Part shown: piece by piece, positions 44,258-53,386 of the stretch | Layout of the letters: each line of letters opens with the position of its first letter | How positions within the stretch are numbered: position 1 is the first letter of the stretch | IMG/VR virus record: IMGVR_UViG_3300042887_000814 | Location: 1-64,000 of that record | DNA from: a virus | Strand: one strand, 5' to 3' | Length of the DNA: 64,000 nucleotides | Translations under genes and position numbers: made by a program | Notes under the pieces: generated by a model | What the model saw: the letters and a program-made list of their open reading frames with translations, nothing else | What the model was told of the DNA's origin: nothing | Database searches by the model: none

Positions 44258-45988
44258 ATGCCCAAATTATCGCTATATCATCCAACCAAAACTAACGATT
44301 ACAAGTTCTTCGATAAGACCATTTCGGAGCAACTGACTGTTGGCGGTACCGATCTTTATATACACAAATACATGGGTCCTAACGCTCAGACCCCTAGTGC
44401 AGACTATACACAACCCCAATATGTTAGTCCCGATCCTACACAGATACAGGATCTATTGTTTTTGGAAAATCGCGATAGAGTTTACGATCCTAACATTTAT
44501 AGATTGCGTGGACATTATAGCGTACAGAATCTAGACTTTGACCTCAGCCAGTTCGGATTATTCTTAAACAACGACATCATATTCATCGCAGTTCATTATA
44601 ACGACATGATCGATATCATTGGTCGCAAATTGATGGTCGGTGACGTATTAGAATTACCTCACTTGTTAGATTACAATCCATTGAAAGAAACGATACCGGT
44701 AGCATTGAAACGTTTCTATAGCATAACAGACGCCAACTTCGCTAGCGAAGGTTTCAGTCAGACATGGTATCCACACTTATGGCGTATTAAGTGTGAGCCA
44801 TTAGTAGATAGTCAAGAATTTACACAGATATTAACAGAACCAATCAACAAAGACAATTGGTTGGGTCCTTGGGACAAAGATAAAGTATATCCTCCTGGAT
44901 ATGTAATCACATATGGAGATAAGAATTATATAAGTTTGATTGAGGTGCCAGCAGGCATCGCGCCACCTAATCCAACATATTGGCAACTTGATCCTAATCA
45001 AAATCTCAAAGATATCTTGTCAACATATAATAAGAACATTGAGATTAATAACGCGCAACTTGAAGAAGCAAAACGCATATTACCCAAAACAGGTTACAAC
45101 AACAAAGACCTGTATGTTGTTCCTACATACGGTATCTATGAGACTAATAACACATTATCAGGTAAACTAAATCAGCCCGCACCACCTATCAATGTAGTCA
45201 CTTACAGCGGCGGCGCACCAAGCACAGGGTCATTTGGTACTGTAGTTTTCATGCGCAATCCTAAATTCAAGAATCCTAGCGCAGGAATCAAAGTAAGCAA
45301 AGAATTATTAAAGAGCATATGGGATATGACTGCGGATATGTCTATCACTAAGATGGATGTCCACGTGCAGGCAAACATAGAAGTGACTGAGACTGCTCCA
45401 ATGCAATTACGTGAGGGTAGCGGATCAGGTGCGTTAGAAGGTAATAAGGTATTATCAGTGATGTCTTTAGGTCCAGTCACTGGACCATACGGTACTGCTG
45501 ACAACACATATGCTACTGCTGATCAGGATCCTACTCAATCAGGATTCACCGGTACAGAGCCATATGGTCCAAATACTATGGACTATCGTGCAGACTGCGA
45601 TCCAGCATATCAATATATCAGTCGCGCAAGCCCAAGAAGTTTCGGCTATGAAGCAGGATATCTCACAGGAGACGGTACTGCACCTAACGGATACCCAAGT
45701 GGTGCAGGTATAGCGTTCCCGCAAAATCCTCAAGTAGGTGATTACTTCTTGCGTATCGATTACATGCCGCAGATATTATATCGTTGGGATGGAAAACTAT
45801 GGGTTCGCATAAGCACTAATGTACGAACAGAAACTGGATTTACAGCAGACGATCAAGCACAAAAGTCACAATTCATTAATAATGAAGGTGTGATATATAA
45901 CAACAACCAAGAGCAAGTGATACCTTCTGCACAACCATTATCAAGTATCTTGGAATTAGCACCAGACATTCTACCGCCCCAACCATAA
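44258..45988 (+). CDS. 14: Neck protein gp14, enlarged
   Basis: A 576-residue protein; T4 gp14 has 256. The N-terminal 190 residues (DYKFFDKTISEQLTVGGTDL, IQDLLFLENRDRVYD, DFDLSQFGLFLNND, GRKLMVGDVLELPHL, WYPHLWRIKCEPLVDSQEF) carry the gp14 signature. The C-terminal two thirds add Gly/Pro/Tyr-rich segments with GDYFLRIDYMPQILYRWDGK, typical of surface-exposed insertions. gp14 joins head and tail with gp13. An in-frame TTG at 44234 exists, but ATG 44258 gives the conserved-looking start MPKLSLYHPT. Confidence 0.75.
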   Translation: MPKLSLYHPTKTNDYKFFDKTISEQLTVGGTDLYIHKYMGPNAQTPSADYTQPQYVSPDPTQIQDLLFLENRDRVYDPNIYRLRGHYSVQNLDFDLSQFGLFLNNDIIFIAVHYNDMIDIIGRKLMVGDVLELPHLLDYNPLKETIPVALKRFYSITDANFASEGFSQTWYPHLWRIKCEPLVDSQEFTQILTEPINKDNWLGPWDKDKVYPPGYVITYGDKNYISLIEVPAGIAPPNPTYWQLDPNQNLKDILSTYNKNIEINNAQLEEAKRILPKTGYNNKDLYVVPTYGIYETNNTLSGKLNQPAPPINVVTYSGGAPSTGSFGTVVFMRNPKFKNPSAGIKVSKELLKSIWDMTADMSITKMDVHVQANIEVTETAPMQLREGSGSGALEGNKVLSVMSLGPVTGPYGTADNTYATADQDPTQSGFTGTEPYGPNTMDYRADCDPAYQYISRASPRSFGYEAGYLTGDGTAPNGYPSGAGIAFPQNPQVGDYFLRIDYMPQILYRWDGKLWVRISTNVRTETGFTADDQAQKSQFINNEGVIYNNNQEQVIPSAQPLSSILELAPDILPPQP

Positions 45989-45997
45989 GAGTAACAC

Positions 45998-47374
45998 ATG
46001 GCACAATTTTTTTACGACAATCAGATACGCAGATTCTTACTACAGTTCGCTAAAATTTTTAGTAACTGGTATGTGACCAACGGCAAAGACCCTAACGGTA
46101 ATGACATATTGATACGTGTTCCTATAATGTACGGTGATCAAAGCCGACAAGTATCCACAGTGATCGCTAATAATAGCGCAAGCAATTTGCCTAGTGCACC
46201 TATCATAACTTATTGGATATCAGGTCTAGAATATAATCAATCTTGGATGCAAAATCCTACATTTATTGAAAAAGTAAATGTCAGACAACGTGCATACAAT
46301 ACAGAAACTCAAAGTTATGAAACTACCCAGGGTCAAGCATTCACAGTTGAAAGATTGATGCCTGTACCTTATACACTACGTATGCAAGTTGATTTCTGGA
46401 CTACGAATTATAATCAAAAATTACAATTGATCGAACAACTAGGTACGATATTCAATCCTAGTTTAGAGATACAAAGCACTGATAATTTTGTTGACTGGAC
46501 ATCATTGAGTGTTGTCTATCAAGATGGTCTGACATTCAGTAGTCGCAGTATACCGCAAGGTACAGGTAATCCCATAGATGTGTTAAGTTGGAAATTCTAT
46601 ATGCCTATATGGTTGAGTACTAGCAGTAAACTCAAAAAGATGGGCGTCATACACAAAATCATCGCAAGCATATACAAAGGCAAAGCACTACAAGATATGC
46701 AAGATGAGGATTTATTATTGGGTACAAGACAAAAGATAACACCATATGGATATAAAGTATTGTTGATAGGTAATAGATTGCAATTATTACCTCAAGATGT
46801 TGCATTCTATCCGCCTAACACGGATCTAAATGACCCGACCCCTCCTAATACTAATCTGTATTGGCAGAGTTTATTGAACGTATATGGCAAAGTGAAGCCG
46901 GGCATCAGTCAAATATGGTTACAAAATCCATATATGGAGGATGACATAGTAGGTACTATAGTTCCTGATCCAGTCGATGATCGATTATTGATCTATGATA
47001 TCGATCCAGATACATTACCGCAAAATACATTAGCCCCAGTGGATGCAGTGGTTAATCCACAATTGTCGGGGCCAAATGCCGGGTTGCCCGGACCTGTTAA
47101 CGGTCGTAGATACTTGATTGTAGAAGACATCGGCACCACCGGATCTAGCACAGTGGCTTGGGGTTCTTTGATAGCAGAAGCAAACGACATCATACAATAT
47201 GATGCCAGTACTGGAGATTGGTTTGTGAGTTTCGATGCTAGTGCATCTACTGTCGTGGAGTATGTAACCAATCTAACTACTAATATCCAATATCGCTACG
47301 TTGACCAAGAAGGGCAATGGATGAAATCGTATGAAGGTTGGTATGACCAGGGCGATTATAGTATTGTCATTTAA
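45998..47374 (+). CDS. 15: Tail sheath stabiliser/terminator gp15
   Basis: A 458-residue protein; T4 gp15 has 272. The N-terminal half (NQIRRFLLQFAKIFSNWYV, RVPIMYGDQSRQVSTVIANN, VERLMPVPYTLRMQVDFWTT, QLIEQLGTIFNPSLEIQST, GNPIDVLSWKFYMPIWLS) is diagnostic of gp15, which caps the tail and holds the sheath. The C-terminal 200 residues are extra and include a GRRYLIVEDIGTTGSST segment. It lies 9 nt after gp14 on the same strand. Confidence 0.85.
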   Translation: MAQFFYDNQIRRFLLQFAKIFSNWYVTNGKDPNGNDILIRVPIMYGDQSRQVSTVIANNSASNLPSAPIITYWISGLEYNQSWMQNPTFIEKVNVRQRAYNTETQSYETTQGQAFTVERLMPVPYTLRMQVDFWTTNYNQKLQLIEQLGTIFNPSLEIQSTDNFVDWTSLSVVYQDGLTFSSRSIPQGTGNPIDVLSWKFYMPIWLSTSSKLKKMGVIHKIIASIYKGKALQDMQDEDLLLGTRQKITPYGYKVLLIGNRLQLLPQDVAFYPPNTDLNDPTPPNTNLYWQSLLNVYGKVKPGISQIWLQNPYMEDDIVGTIVPDPVDDRLLIYDIDPDTLPQNTLAPVDAVVNPQLSGPNAGLPGPVNGRRYLIVEDIGTTGSSTVAWGSLIAEANDIIQYDASTGDWFVSFDASASTVVEYVTNLTTNIQYRYVDQEGQWMKSYEGWYDQGDYSIVI

Positions 47375-47383
47375 TATTGTTTT

Positions 47384-47392
47384 TGCTATAAT
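47384..47392 (+). promoter_or_regulatory. Extended -10 promoter for the Nudix gene, spaced for a leaderless transcript
   Basis: TGCTATAAT (TG-n-TATAAT) ends six bases before ATG 47399. The predicted +1 coincides with the start codon; no Shine-Dalgarno is seen. Confidence 0.55.
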
Positions 47393-47398
47393 GTCTTA

Positions 47399-47815
47399 AT
47401 GAAAAATACTTCGGCTGGCATATTCTTTTATTGTACTACAACGGGCAGATTTCTATATCTGATGCGTAGTGATGCCAATTTTGCTTGGGGTGTGCCGGGC
47501 GGTAAAATTGAACAGGGTGAGACGTTGCTAGAAGGGCTAGAACGCGAGTGTATGGAAGAAGTAAATTTCTGGCCTACTGATCCAAAATTAGTACCCATAC
47601 AAAAGTTCGTTAATAATAGTTTCACCTACCATACGTTCTTTTGTGCAGTCGATGAAGAATTTGTTCCCTATCTCAACGATGAGCATGTGGGTTATGCTTG
47701 GATAGGGGCTGATCAACATCCTAAACCAATGCATCCTGGGTTATTCAGTACTATCAATATTGATATAGTAAAAGAGAAACTGAAGAGCCTTACTGAAAAT
47801 AAAAACGGGGCCTAA
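47399..47815 (+). CDS. Nudix hydrolase
   Basis: A 138-residue protein with a Nudix box at residues 35-57: GKIEQGE, seven residues, then REcMEEV (G-x5-E-x7-RE-x2-EE). Nudix enzymes cleave nucleoside diphosphates linked to another group; the substrate (oxidised dNTP, ADP-ribose, NAD or RNA cap) cannot be read from sequence. It has its own extended -10 promoter and its stop lies in a terminator. Confidence 0.88.
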   Translation: MKNTSAGIFFYCTTTGRFLYLMRSDANFAWGVPGGKIEQGETLLEGLERECMEEVNFWPTDPKLVPIQKFVNNSFTYHTFFCAVDEEFVPYLNDEHVGYAWIGADQHPKPMHPGLFSTINIDIVKEKLKSLTENKNGA

Positions 47816-47826
47816 GCCCCGTTTTT
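47801..47826. terminator. Bidirectional terminator between the Nudix gene and the 47843 gene
   Basis: Stem AAAAACGGGGC / GCCCCGTTTTT around CTAA, between convergent genes. Confidence 0.88.
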
Positions 47827-47842
47827 ACTAAGTCTGTTCGAC

Positions 47843-48154
47843 TTATTTCAAGAACATCTTAAATGCTTCAACGCCCGTAGCGCCTAGAACTGCCGCCGCT
47901 CCCATTAGCATCCATTTGATTTTTTCCATGTTGCCAAGTTTTTCGGCGAGTTCATCATGAGATTTTTTATTAGCCTCTTGAAATTCTTTGAGGATAACTT
48001 TAGTCTCATCCATGTTCCTATCTAAACAGTCATGCAGGTCTTTAACTTCGACTTTTAATTCATCAACTTTCTCATCAATAACATTGATGCGAACTTGAAG
48101 AACTGCGATCTCTGTCTCGGCCTGTTCTACTCGTTTTGCGGCATTTGTAGACAT
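47843..48154 (-). CDS. Coiled-coil protein with C-terminal membrane anchor (XhlA-like)
   Basis: A 103-residue protein. Heptad-rich residues 5-80 (ETEIAVLQVRINVIDEKVDE) form a coiled coil, followed by one hydrophobic segment, WMLMGAAAVLGATGVEAF (about 81-98), and MFLK. This is the layout of haemolysin XhlA-type phage accessory lysis proteins, but also of generic membrane tethers. AGGAAC precedes the ATG. It is a lysis candidate, unproven. Confidence 0.6.
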   Translation of the reverse strand: MSTNAAKRVEQAETEIAVLQVRINVIDEKVDELKVEVKDLHDCLDRNMDETKVILKEFQEANKKSHDELAEKLGNMEKIKWMLMGAAAVLGATGVEAFKMFLK

Positions 48155-48166
48155 AGTATGTTCCTA

Positions 48167-49282
48167 TTAAGCGTTGCTTATAGTTACTACAGGTGGTAGA
48201 GATGCCAAAGCGTTCGCTGCGATAGCAGAGTTGAACGATGCAATCACATCAGGATTTACAGTTGCTAGCACTGCTGTGCCTGTACCTGAACCTGCTCCGG
48301 TTGCAGTGAATGTAACACCAGTCATATTAGAGAAAGCACCAACTGATGTCCAGTTTGTGGTTCCTGTTTTATAAATGGTATATACTGTGCCTGCTACCAA
48401 TGATGCTGCTGCAACCTGTGCAGGGAACACTTCACTGTTATAGTCATTTAATGATGATACAAACTTAGTGCTTGCATCACTATAAGTTGCTAAGATATTG
48501 AAAGTGTTTGGAGTCAAGGCTGCGTTGGCTACGTTTGCTGTATAGCAAGCCGCAGTCAATCCGCTAGTTGTTCCTGTAACAAGATACTTTGTCTTACCTT
48601 TCTGACGAACAATAAAACCTGCCTCGTTCAATGCGAACACGAATGCACCATCATAATCTTCGTTGCTATTTGCAAGTAGATCAAGAGTAGTGTCATCAGT
48701 GATTGTATCAACGAAACCTAATACATTTCCTTCTGCATCAGTGATGCACTCACCACCTGATAATTCAGTAGTGAATAAAGTGCCAGTACCGGTGACAGTA
48801 GTGCTTGCTGTGCTTGCACTAATTGTACCTGTACCTGATACACCGATAGCCGCGCGGATTAATGTTTGTGAACCATAGATTGCTGTGTTACCACCAACGA
48901 CGCCATATGTATTAGCGTTAGTTGCTGGATAACCTGCACCACCTAGTGGATTATTGAAATAAGCATCAACAACACCAACTGATGCCGCTACAGTGACAGG
49001 ACCTGCTGTACCTAAGTTGAACTTAGTGTATGTTGGGTTTGCTGATAACTGTGTTGCTGAAACAGTGAATGTGCTGTTTGCGCCGGCGTTCAATACTTGT
49101 AATATCCAGTATGTTGTGCCTGCTACTAGGTTACCAACGTTACTTGCTGGAATGAATGGCATACCAGCGATGATACCTAGATTAGTAAAATTTGCGTTTG
49201 TAGTTACAACTTCTGTTGTGCCGTTAGTTGCTGTGATAGTAATAACGGCTTGCGCTTTCGCGATTTTAAGTGGACGACCCAT
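48167..49282 (-). CDS. Virion structural protein with mobile beta modules
   Basis: A 371-residue Gly/Thr/Ala-rich protein starting MGRPLKIAKAQAVITITATN. It holds one YYV-type module (GNLVAGTTYWILQVLNAG), a GTGTISASTASTTVTGTGTL repeat-like region and a TW module near the C-terminus (SLVAGTVYTIYKTGTTNWTSVG), the latter also found at 23716. I place the start at ATG 49282, with TAGGAGATAAAAC before it. A long leader with two stem-loops and a late promoter precede it, suggesting high late expression. Confidence 0.7.
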   Translation of the reverse strand: MGRPLKIAKAQAVITITATNGTTEVVTTNANFTNLGIIAGMPFIPASNVGNLVAGTTYWILQVLNAGANSTFTVSATQLSANPTYTKFNLGTAGPVTVAASVGVVDAYFNNPLGGAGYPATNANTYGVVGGNTAIYGSQTLIRAAIGVSGTGTISASTASTTVTGTGTLFTTELSGGECITDAEGNVLGFVDTITDDTTLDLLANSNEDYDGAFVFALNEAGFIVRQKGKTKYLVTGTTSGLTAACYTANVANAALTPNTFNILATYSDASTKFVSSLNDYNSEVFPAQVAAASLVAGTVYTIYKTGTTNWTSVGAFSNMTGVTFTATGAGSGTGTAVLATVNPDVIASFNSAIAANALASLPPVVTISNA

Positions 49283-49313
49283 TGTTTTATCTCCTATAAT
49301 GCCGGGTTCTAGC

Positions 49314-49355
49314 CGGTACGCGGCGGGGTACCGCATAAACTCTCACCATGAGAGT
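49314..49355 (-). other. Structured 5' leader of the 48167-49282 gene
   Basis: Two hairpins: ACTCTC/GAGAGT with a 5-nt loop (49339-49355), starting about four bases into the predicted RNA, and CGGTAC/GTACCG with an 8-nt loop (49314-49333). Both lie upstream of the GGAG Shine-Dalgarno and leave it free. Confidence 0.5.
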
Positions 49356-49363
49356 ATATGATT

Positions 49364-49371
49364 TATTTATC
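49364..49371 (-). promoter_or_regulatory. Late-type promoter for the 49282 gene
   Basis: Octamer GATAAATA. Predicted +1 is about 49358, giving a leader of about 76 nt. Confidence 0.55.
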
Positions 49372-49397
49372 AAAAAAGTCTTATTTTTTACGCTGAA

Positions 49398-49670
49398 TTA
49401 TTCGCCGATTGGCATGCCGAGTTCTGTGATAGAGAATATGCCAGTACCACTCACGCTAATATATGCTATGTAATTGCCTTCACCAACAATAAAACTATTG
49501 TTGACTGTATTTGCAGGAATAATTTCACAGGCAGTAAGATTTGCTGTTACTGAACTGTTTCCCACTGCTACAGCGATTGCACTGCTTGTTGTGGAGATAC
49601 GGACCTTCTCAGTAGTTGCTACTGATGTAAGTTGACTTGATCCGCTTGGTGTATAAATTGCCGCTGCCAT
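49398..49670 (-). CDS. Small beta-rich virion protein
   Basis: A 90-residue protein (MAAAIYTPSGSSQLTSVATT) with alternating Ser/Thr and hydrophobic residues. It is similar in layout to the 108-residue protein of the fibre locus (23386-23712). CAGGAAT precedes the ATG. A fibre-cap or decoration role is inferred. Confidence 0.65.
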   Translation of the reverse strand: MAAAIYTPSGSSQLTSVATTEKVRISTTSSAIAVAVGNSSVTANLTACEIIPANTVNNSFIVGEGNYIAYISVSGTGIFSITELGMPIGE

Positions 49671-49688
49671 ATATTATTCCTGATAAAG

Positions 49689-49696
49689 TATTTATC
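49689..49696 (-). promoter_or_regulatory. Late-type promoter for the 49670 gene
   Basis: Octamer GATAAATA within the inverted repeat GATAAAtacTTTATC (49682-49696). Predicted +1 is about 49683, with a 13-nt leader. Confidence 0.6.
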
Positions 49697-51928
49697 TTAT
49701 AATCGTCCTACCATGACTTCGACATAACCTTCGTCTTCATCAACTTTGTTTTCAATCGCTTTACCGATAACAGTTCCTATCTGCGGTGATTTAGATGATT
49801 TAGCATAGCCGTCACCTGCACTTACAAGCATATCGCCCTTGCTCACCAAACCAACAACTTTTACTTTCACTCTACCCATCATCGCTACCATGACAGGATT
49901 CTGTGCTTGTATAGCACCATTCATGACATATGCCGGCTCTGCTGAAACAACACCTGCTATTTTACTCGTTTCCAATGATGCGGCAGTAACTTCTTCATCA
50001 CCACCAAACTCTAATACTGTACCAGGTAAATATGGTTTGTCTGCCGAATAGAATTCAGCCAAGTCTGCATATGTTGCTGTTAATCTTGAGCCGGAACTTA
50101 AAGTCCAATTACCCGTGATTGTTCCTGAAGTGGCTGCTGCACCAGTAGTGATCACAGTGGTATTTAGGTTCTGAACACTTACTGTATTTGATGTTTTGTC
50201 GAACGTGAAGGCTGTAGTTCCATTCAACACACCACCATCATTAAATTGAACAGATGTATCTACTCCACCGGCGGGATATTCATAGCCGCCGCTACCTATC
50301 ACAGCGACCTTACCTGTAACAGCAGTAGGGAATGTTAACGTTAATTGATTCTGTGTATTATAGTAAATTTCTGGATAATCATATCTTCCTACATAACTGA
50401 CGTTAGTGGCATCGACTGGGGTGACGCTTAAATATCTTGTATTTAAATTATGATTGACTGTCCATGTTGTGCTAGCAACTGTTTGATCATGTAAGTAATA
50501 TCCAGCCATTGAATTACTACCTACAATTGATACGTTACCTGCTACTGCTGTGCTCCAAGTCAATGTTAATGTGTCTGCACCAGTATAATTAACTGTTGGA
50601 TAATTATATTCACCTATGACAGATACATTGCCTGTATCTGCCGGTGTTACTGCTACATATCTCGTATCAAGATTGTGTGTGACGTTCCAAGTTGTGCTTG
50701 GTGCGGCTTGTGTATGCAAATAATAAGTTTCTGTATTCGCACTGTCACCTTCTACTACGACATATCCTGATTCAGCAGAATTGAATGTCAATGAAACTGC
50801 GTTGGCATTAACGAATGTTACTCTTGGATAATCATATCTACCTGTCCATGAGTATCCGGCGCCATTGATTGGTGTGACATCTACAAATTGTGTGTTAAGA
50901 TTGTGTATTACTGTCCATGTAACGCTGGCAGTATCTTGTCTATGGAAATAATATCCTACTGGATCTTCTCTTAAGTTACCCCAGTATAATTCACCATTAC
51001 CATCTGTTTTCAAGAATTGATATTGTTCACCGCCGGTGATAGTAACGTTTGATATTTCACCTAAATTTGTAGTACCTGTAACTACTAGATTACCGGGTGT
51101 AGGGGTTACGGCGTTACCTACACGCAATGTATTATTTAAATAATTCCATGTCAGTACTGTATCGCCAGCAAAATCATATCCGTTGTTATACTGTATGCTT
51201 GTGTTGCCGCCTGCAACTAAACCGCCGTTAGCGGTAGTAGTATTGAATATAGCGATACCGTTGCCTGGATAAGTTCCAAAACCTGTAGTGCTGATAGCAT
51301 TGGTCAATCCTGCGTCTGAGTAGATATCGTATAATTGTAAATTGCCCGGTACTGATTTCAACCAAAACACATTACCGTTAAATGTGCTTGCATATTGTGT
51401 ATTGGCGCCTGATCCAGGTAATATTGATTGAACAGTTATTTCAACACCAGAACTCAAAGGATACGGTTCTGTCAATGTCATTCTGGATGCTGGTGCTGCT
51501 GATATATTTTGTATGTCTAGTACTATTAGACCTTTTGGGGTCCAACTCAATCCACCATCGCTGTCAGTAGTGAGTACATAACCGATCTCACCACCTGATA
51601 TAGAAACGTCAGTGACATTTCCTAGATTGATTAGTCCACCTGCGCCGCCGCCTTTGTTAACCCAATTGTTCCCATCATATGATAACACTTGGCCATTAGC
51701 CAATGTGGTACCATTAATGTTCAGGTTACCTACAGCGCCGTCTATTTGATCGAATGCGATCTCGCTAAATGCAGTGAGAACCTCAATATTCTGAGTTTCC
51801 CCTAAGGTTTTACCTATAAACAGTTTTTTTACGTCGGAGGCGAAGCCTAGTTCTGCTTCATCAAGTTGAGGTAGATCGACTAAATCGCCGCTACGTTGCT
51901 GTATTTTAGAAATCTGTAATATAGACAT
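49697..51928 (-). CDS. Tail-fibre-like protein with three HNL modules
   Basis: A 743-residue protein. The N-terminus (QRSGDLVDLPQLDEAELGFA followed by SDVKKLFIGK) follows the ELGF..DxxxLxIG pattern of phage fibre/tropism N-terminal domains. Then come a beta-rich region and three consecutive HNL modules (YYFHRQDTASVTWTVIHNL, YYLHTQAAPSTTWNVTHNL, YYLHDQTVASTTWTVNHNL). The C-terminal domain begins near ATYADLAEFYSADKPYLPGT and has KIAGVVSAEPAYVMN, recalling the peptidase-G2/intramolecular-chaperone domains of phage fibres. No cleavage site can be assigned. The start codon lies in a 10-bp inverted repeat with a late promoter. Confidence 0.75.
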   Translation of the reverse strand: MSILQISKIQQRSGDLVDLPQLDEAELGFASDVKKLFIGKTLGETQNIEVLTAFSEIAFDQIDGAVGNLNINGTTLANGQVLSYDGNNWVNKGGGAGGLINLGNVTDVSISGGEIGYVLTTDSDGGLSWTPKGLIVLDIQNISAAPASRMTLTEPYPLSSGVEITVQSILPGSGANTQYASTFNGNVFWLKSVPGNLQLYDIYSDAGLTNAISTTGFGTYPGNGIAIFNTTTANGGLVAGGNTSIQYNNGYDFAGDTVLTWNYLNNTLRVGNAVTPTPGNLVVTGTTNLGEISNVTITGGEQYQFLKTDGNGELYWGNLREDPVGYYFHRQDTASVTWTVIHNLNTQFVDVTPINGAGYSWTGRYDYPRVTFVNANAVSLTFNSAESGYVVVEGDSANTETYYLHTQAAPSTTWNVTHNLDTRYVAVTPADTGNVSVIGEYNYPTVNYTGADTLTLTWSTAVAGNVSIVGSNSMAGYYLHDQTVASTTWTVNHNLNTRYLSVTPVDATNVSYVGRYDYPEIYYNTQNQLTLTFPTAVTGKVAVIGSGGYEYPAGGVDTSVQFNDGGVLNGTTAFTFDKTSNTVSVQNLNTTVITTGAAATSGTITGNWTLSSGSRLTATYADLAEFYSADKPYLPGTVLEFGGDEEVTAASLETSKIAGVVSAEPAYVMNGAIQAQNPVMVAMMGRVKVKVVGLVSKGDMLVSAGDGYAKSSKSPQIGTVIGKAIENKVDEDEGYVEVMVGRL

Positions 51929-51958
51929 AGTTGTACATTCACCAAGTAGTACAACTAT
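51927..51958 (-). promoter_or_regulatory. Inverted repeat enclosing a late promoter and sequestering the start codon of the 51928 fibre gene
   Basis: Arms ATAGTTGTAC (51958-51949) and GTACAACTAT (51936-51927) form a perfect 10-bp inverted repeat with a 12-nt loop. The A and U of AUG 51928 are in the stem, and TTGGTGA is in the loop. The octamer CATAAATA is at 51963-51956; predicted +1 is about 51950, so late RNA lacks most of the 5' arm. Confidence 0.7.
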
Positions 51959-51971
51959 TTATGCTTTTACA

Positions 51972-52661
51972 TTACAGGAACTGTGTGTAATATTGATCTA
52001 AACGGGTGTACCAGAGGTCTGTATACTTATCAAATTCAGACCCTTCTACAATGAATTCTTGATATTGATTATCCGCAGAACACATGAAAACGACACCCTT
52101 GCGTATTTTAGTACCCCATACTTCATTATGTGCTAATGCATATGCGGCTAATTGAAGGAAGTAATCATCGATCCATTCACGCTTTTTAGGCTTGTTTGTT
52201 TGTTTATGGTCCATGATCGTTTCACTATTACCATGAACTCCTACGAGGTCTGTAGTTCCTGCATAAATCTCGGGGAAGTAAAGACTAACTTCCGTACCCC
52301 AGAATTCCTGACAATTGATCAGTCCCTTTTCAATGATGGTCTTGGCCATCTGATGGCTCTGTATGCTATAGGGATTAGTTCCCGGTTGTCCTGTATCACC
52401 TGTCTTTACATGATTCTCAAGCCACTTGTGCATACGTGTTCCGCGACCCGCAGCCTCAGTGGTTATCTGTTTAGCCTTCTCTTCACCTACACGTTTGCGC
52501 CATTCACGCAACGCTTGCTTCTTTTCTTCAGGCTTTGTCGCATCAAGTATAGTAGTGACGCTAGGGACCGCGTGTCCGTCAGGGGTCATATATTTTCGTG
52601 AGCCATTAATAGTCTCGCGCTTCAATTCTTTATAGGGGTATTTGTCGGGGATATAAATCAT
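51972..52661 (-). CDS. PD-(D/E)XK exonuclease, RecB/MGME1-like
   Basis: A 229-residue nuclease. AGRGTRMHKWLE (71-82), TEVSLYFPEIYAGTTDLVG (123-141, Asp138), TIMDHKQTN (149-157, Asp151-x-Lys153) and DYFLQLAAYALAHNE (166-180) give the complete RecB-type motif set, as in single-strand exonucleases of marine phages. Roles in recombination or recycling of host DNA are likely. It overlaps the SGNH gene by 4 nt and ends just before the hairpin-controlled fibre gene. Confidence 0.85.
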   Translation of the reverse strand: MIYIPDKYPYKELKRETINGSRKYMTPDGHAVPSVTTILDATKPEEKKQALREWRKRVGEEKAKQITTEAAGRGTRMHKWLENHVKTGDTGQPGTNPYSIQSHQMAKTIIEKGLINCQEFWGTEVSLYFPEIYAGTTDLVGVHGNSETIMDHKQTNKPKKREWIDDYFLQLAAYALAHNEVWGTKIRKGVVFMCSADNQYQEFIVEGSEFDKYTDLWYTRLDQYYTQFL

Positions 52662-53386
52662 AATCTAACTTTGGGTTCAAATGCATTTACGTATGTTTCT
52701 TTATTCAAGTAATTTTTACTGGGTGCAATTTCTATATTTTTATAGTTCTCATAAATTTTTGTGTAAAGATGATGAGCAACTGCTGTATGTCCTTCACGTT
52801 CCCAATGACCGCAAGGGGTCAGTGGTGACCCTTCAGTAATGTGTGCTAGATCACCTATATCGTTCTTATCACCACACAATATAGAAAAATGATTAGGTGC
52901 TTGTTTGCTCATTTTCTCGTACATTGAATCTTTTTCGGTACCGTTCAATGTTTCTATAGCAAGACTAAACATGTAGGGTACGTCATGCAACTGAAATAGA
53001 TTTCTCAATGCGCTTTTATATAACATGGTTCGTTTATAAAAGTAGTCCATATTATAATTCAACACATAGTCTACACTACCGGGATCTTTTTGAAATGTGT
53101 CATATGTCCCGTACTCTTTTTTACCCTCAAACCATCTTTCTTTTCTAGTGATAGCAGAAAACATGATGACATATAAAGGATGATTATTGTTATGAATGTC
53201 TTCGTAGAAATATTCATAAGTTCTACGTAATATCGTGTCATTTGCAGAACCACCTTTACCTATGTTAACAACGTCTACTCCTAAACGTTGCGCTAGTCTA
53301 TGTGGCCAGGATTCTTCTTTATTTGCTAGACCGTTGCCTTCAGTGAAACTACACCCATTAGTGACGATGTGGGATATCCTTGTCAT
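52658..53386 (-). CDS. SGNH/GDSL-like hydrolase (second copy)
   Basis: A 242-residue protein starting MTRISHIVTNGCSFTEGNGL. Block I is NGCSFTEG with candidate Ser13, followed by SWPHRLAQRLGVDVVNIGKG-GSANDTI (oxyanion-hole Gly/Asn blocks) and a histidine-rich CGHWEREGHTAVAHHL block near the C-terminus. The spacing of blocks I and II parallels the 3401-4201 protein. ATG 53386 overlaps the IscA stop by 4 nt; the TTG-type extension inside that gene was rejected. The substrate is unknown; carbohydrate or lipid ester hydrolysis is likely. Confidence 0.65.
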   Translation of the reverse strand: MTRISHIVTNGCSFTEGNGLANKEESWPHRLAQRLGVDVVNIGKGGSANDTILRRTYEYFYEDIHNNNHPLYVIMFSAITRKERWFEGKKEYGTYDTFQKDPGSVDYVLNYNMDYFYKRTMLYKSALRNLFQLHDVPYMFSLAIETLNGTEKDSMYEKMSKQAPNHFSILCGDKNDIGDLAHITEGSPLTPCGHWEREGHTAVAHHLYTKIYENYKNIEIAPSKNYLNKETYVNAFEPKVRL

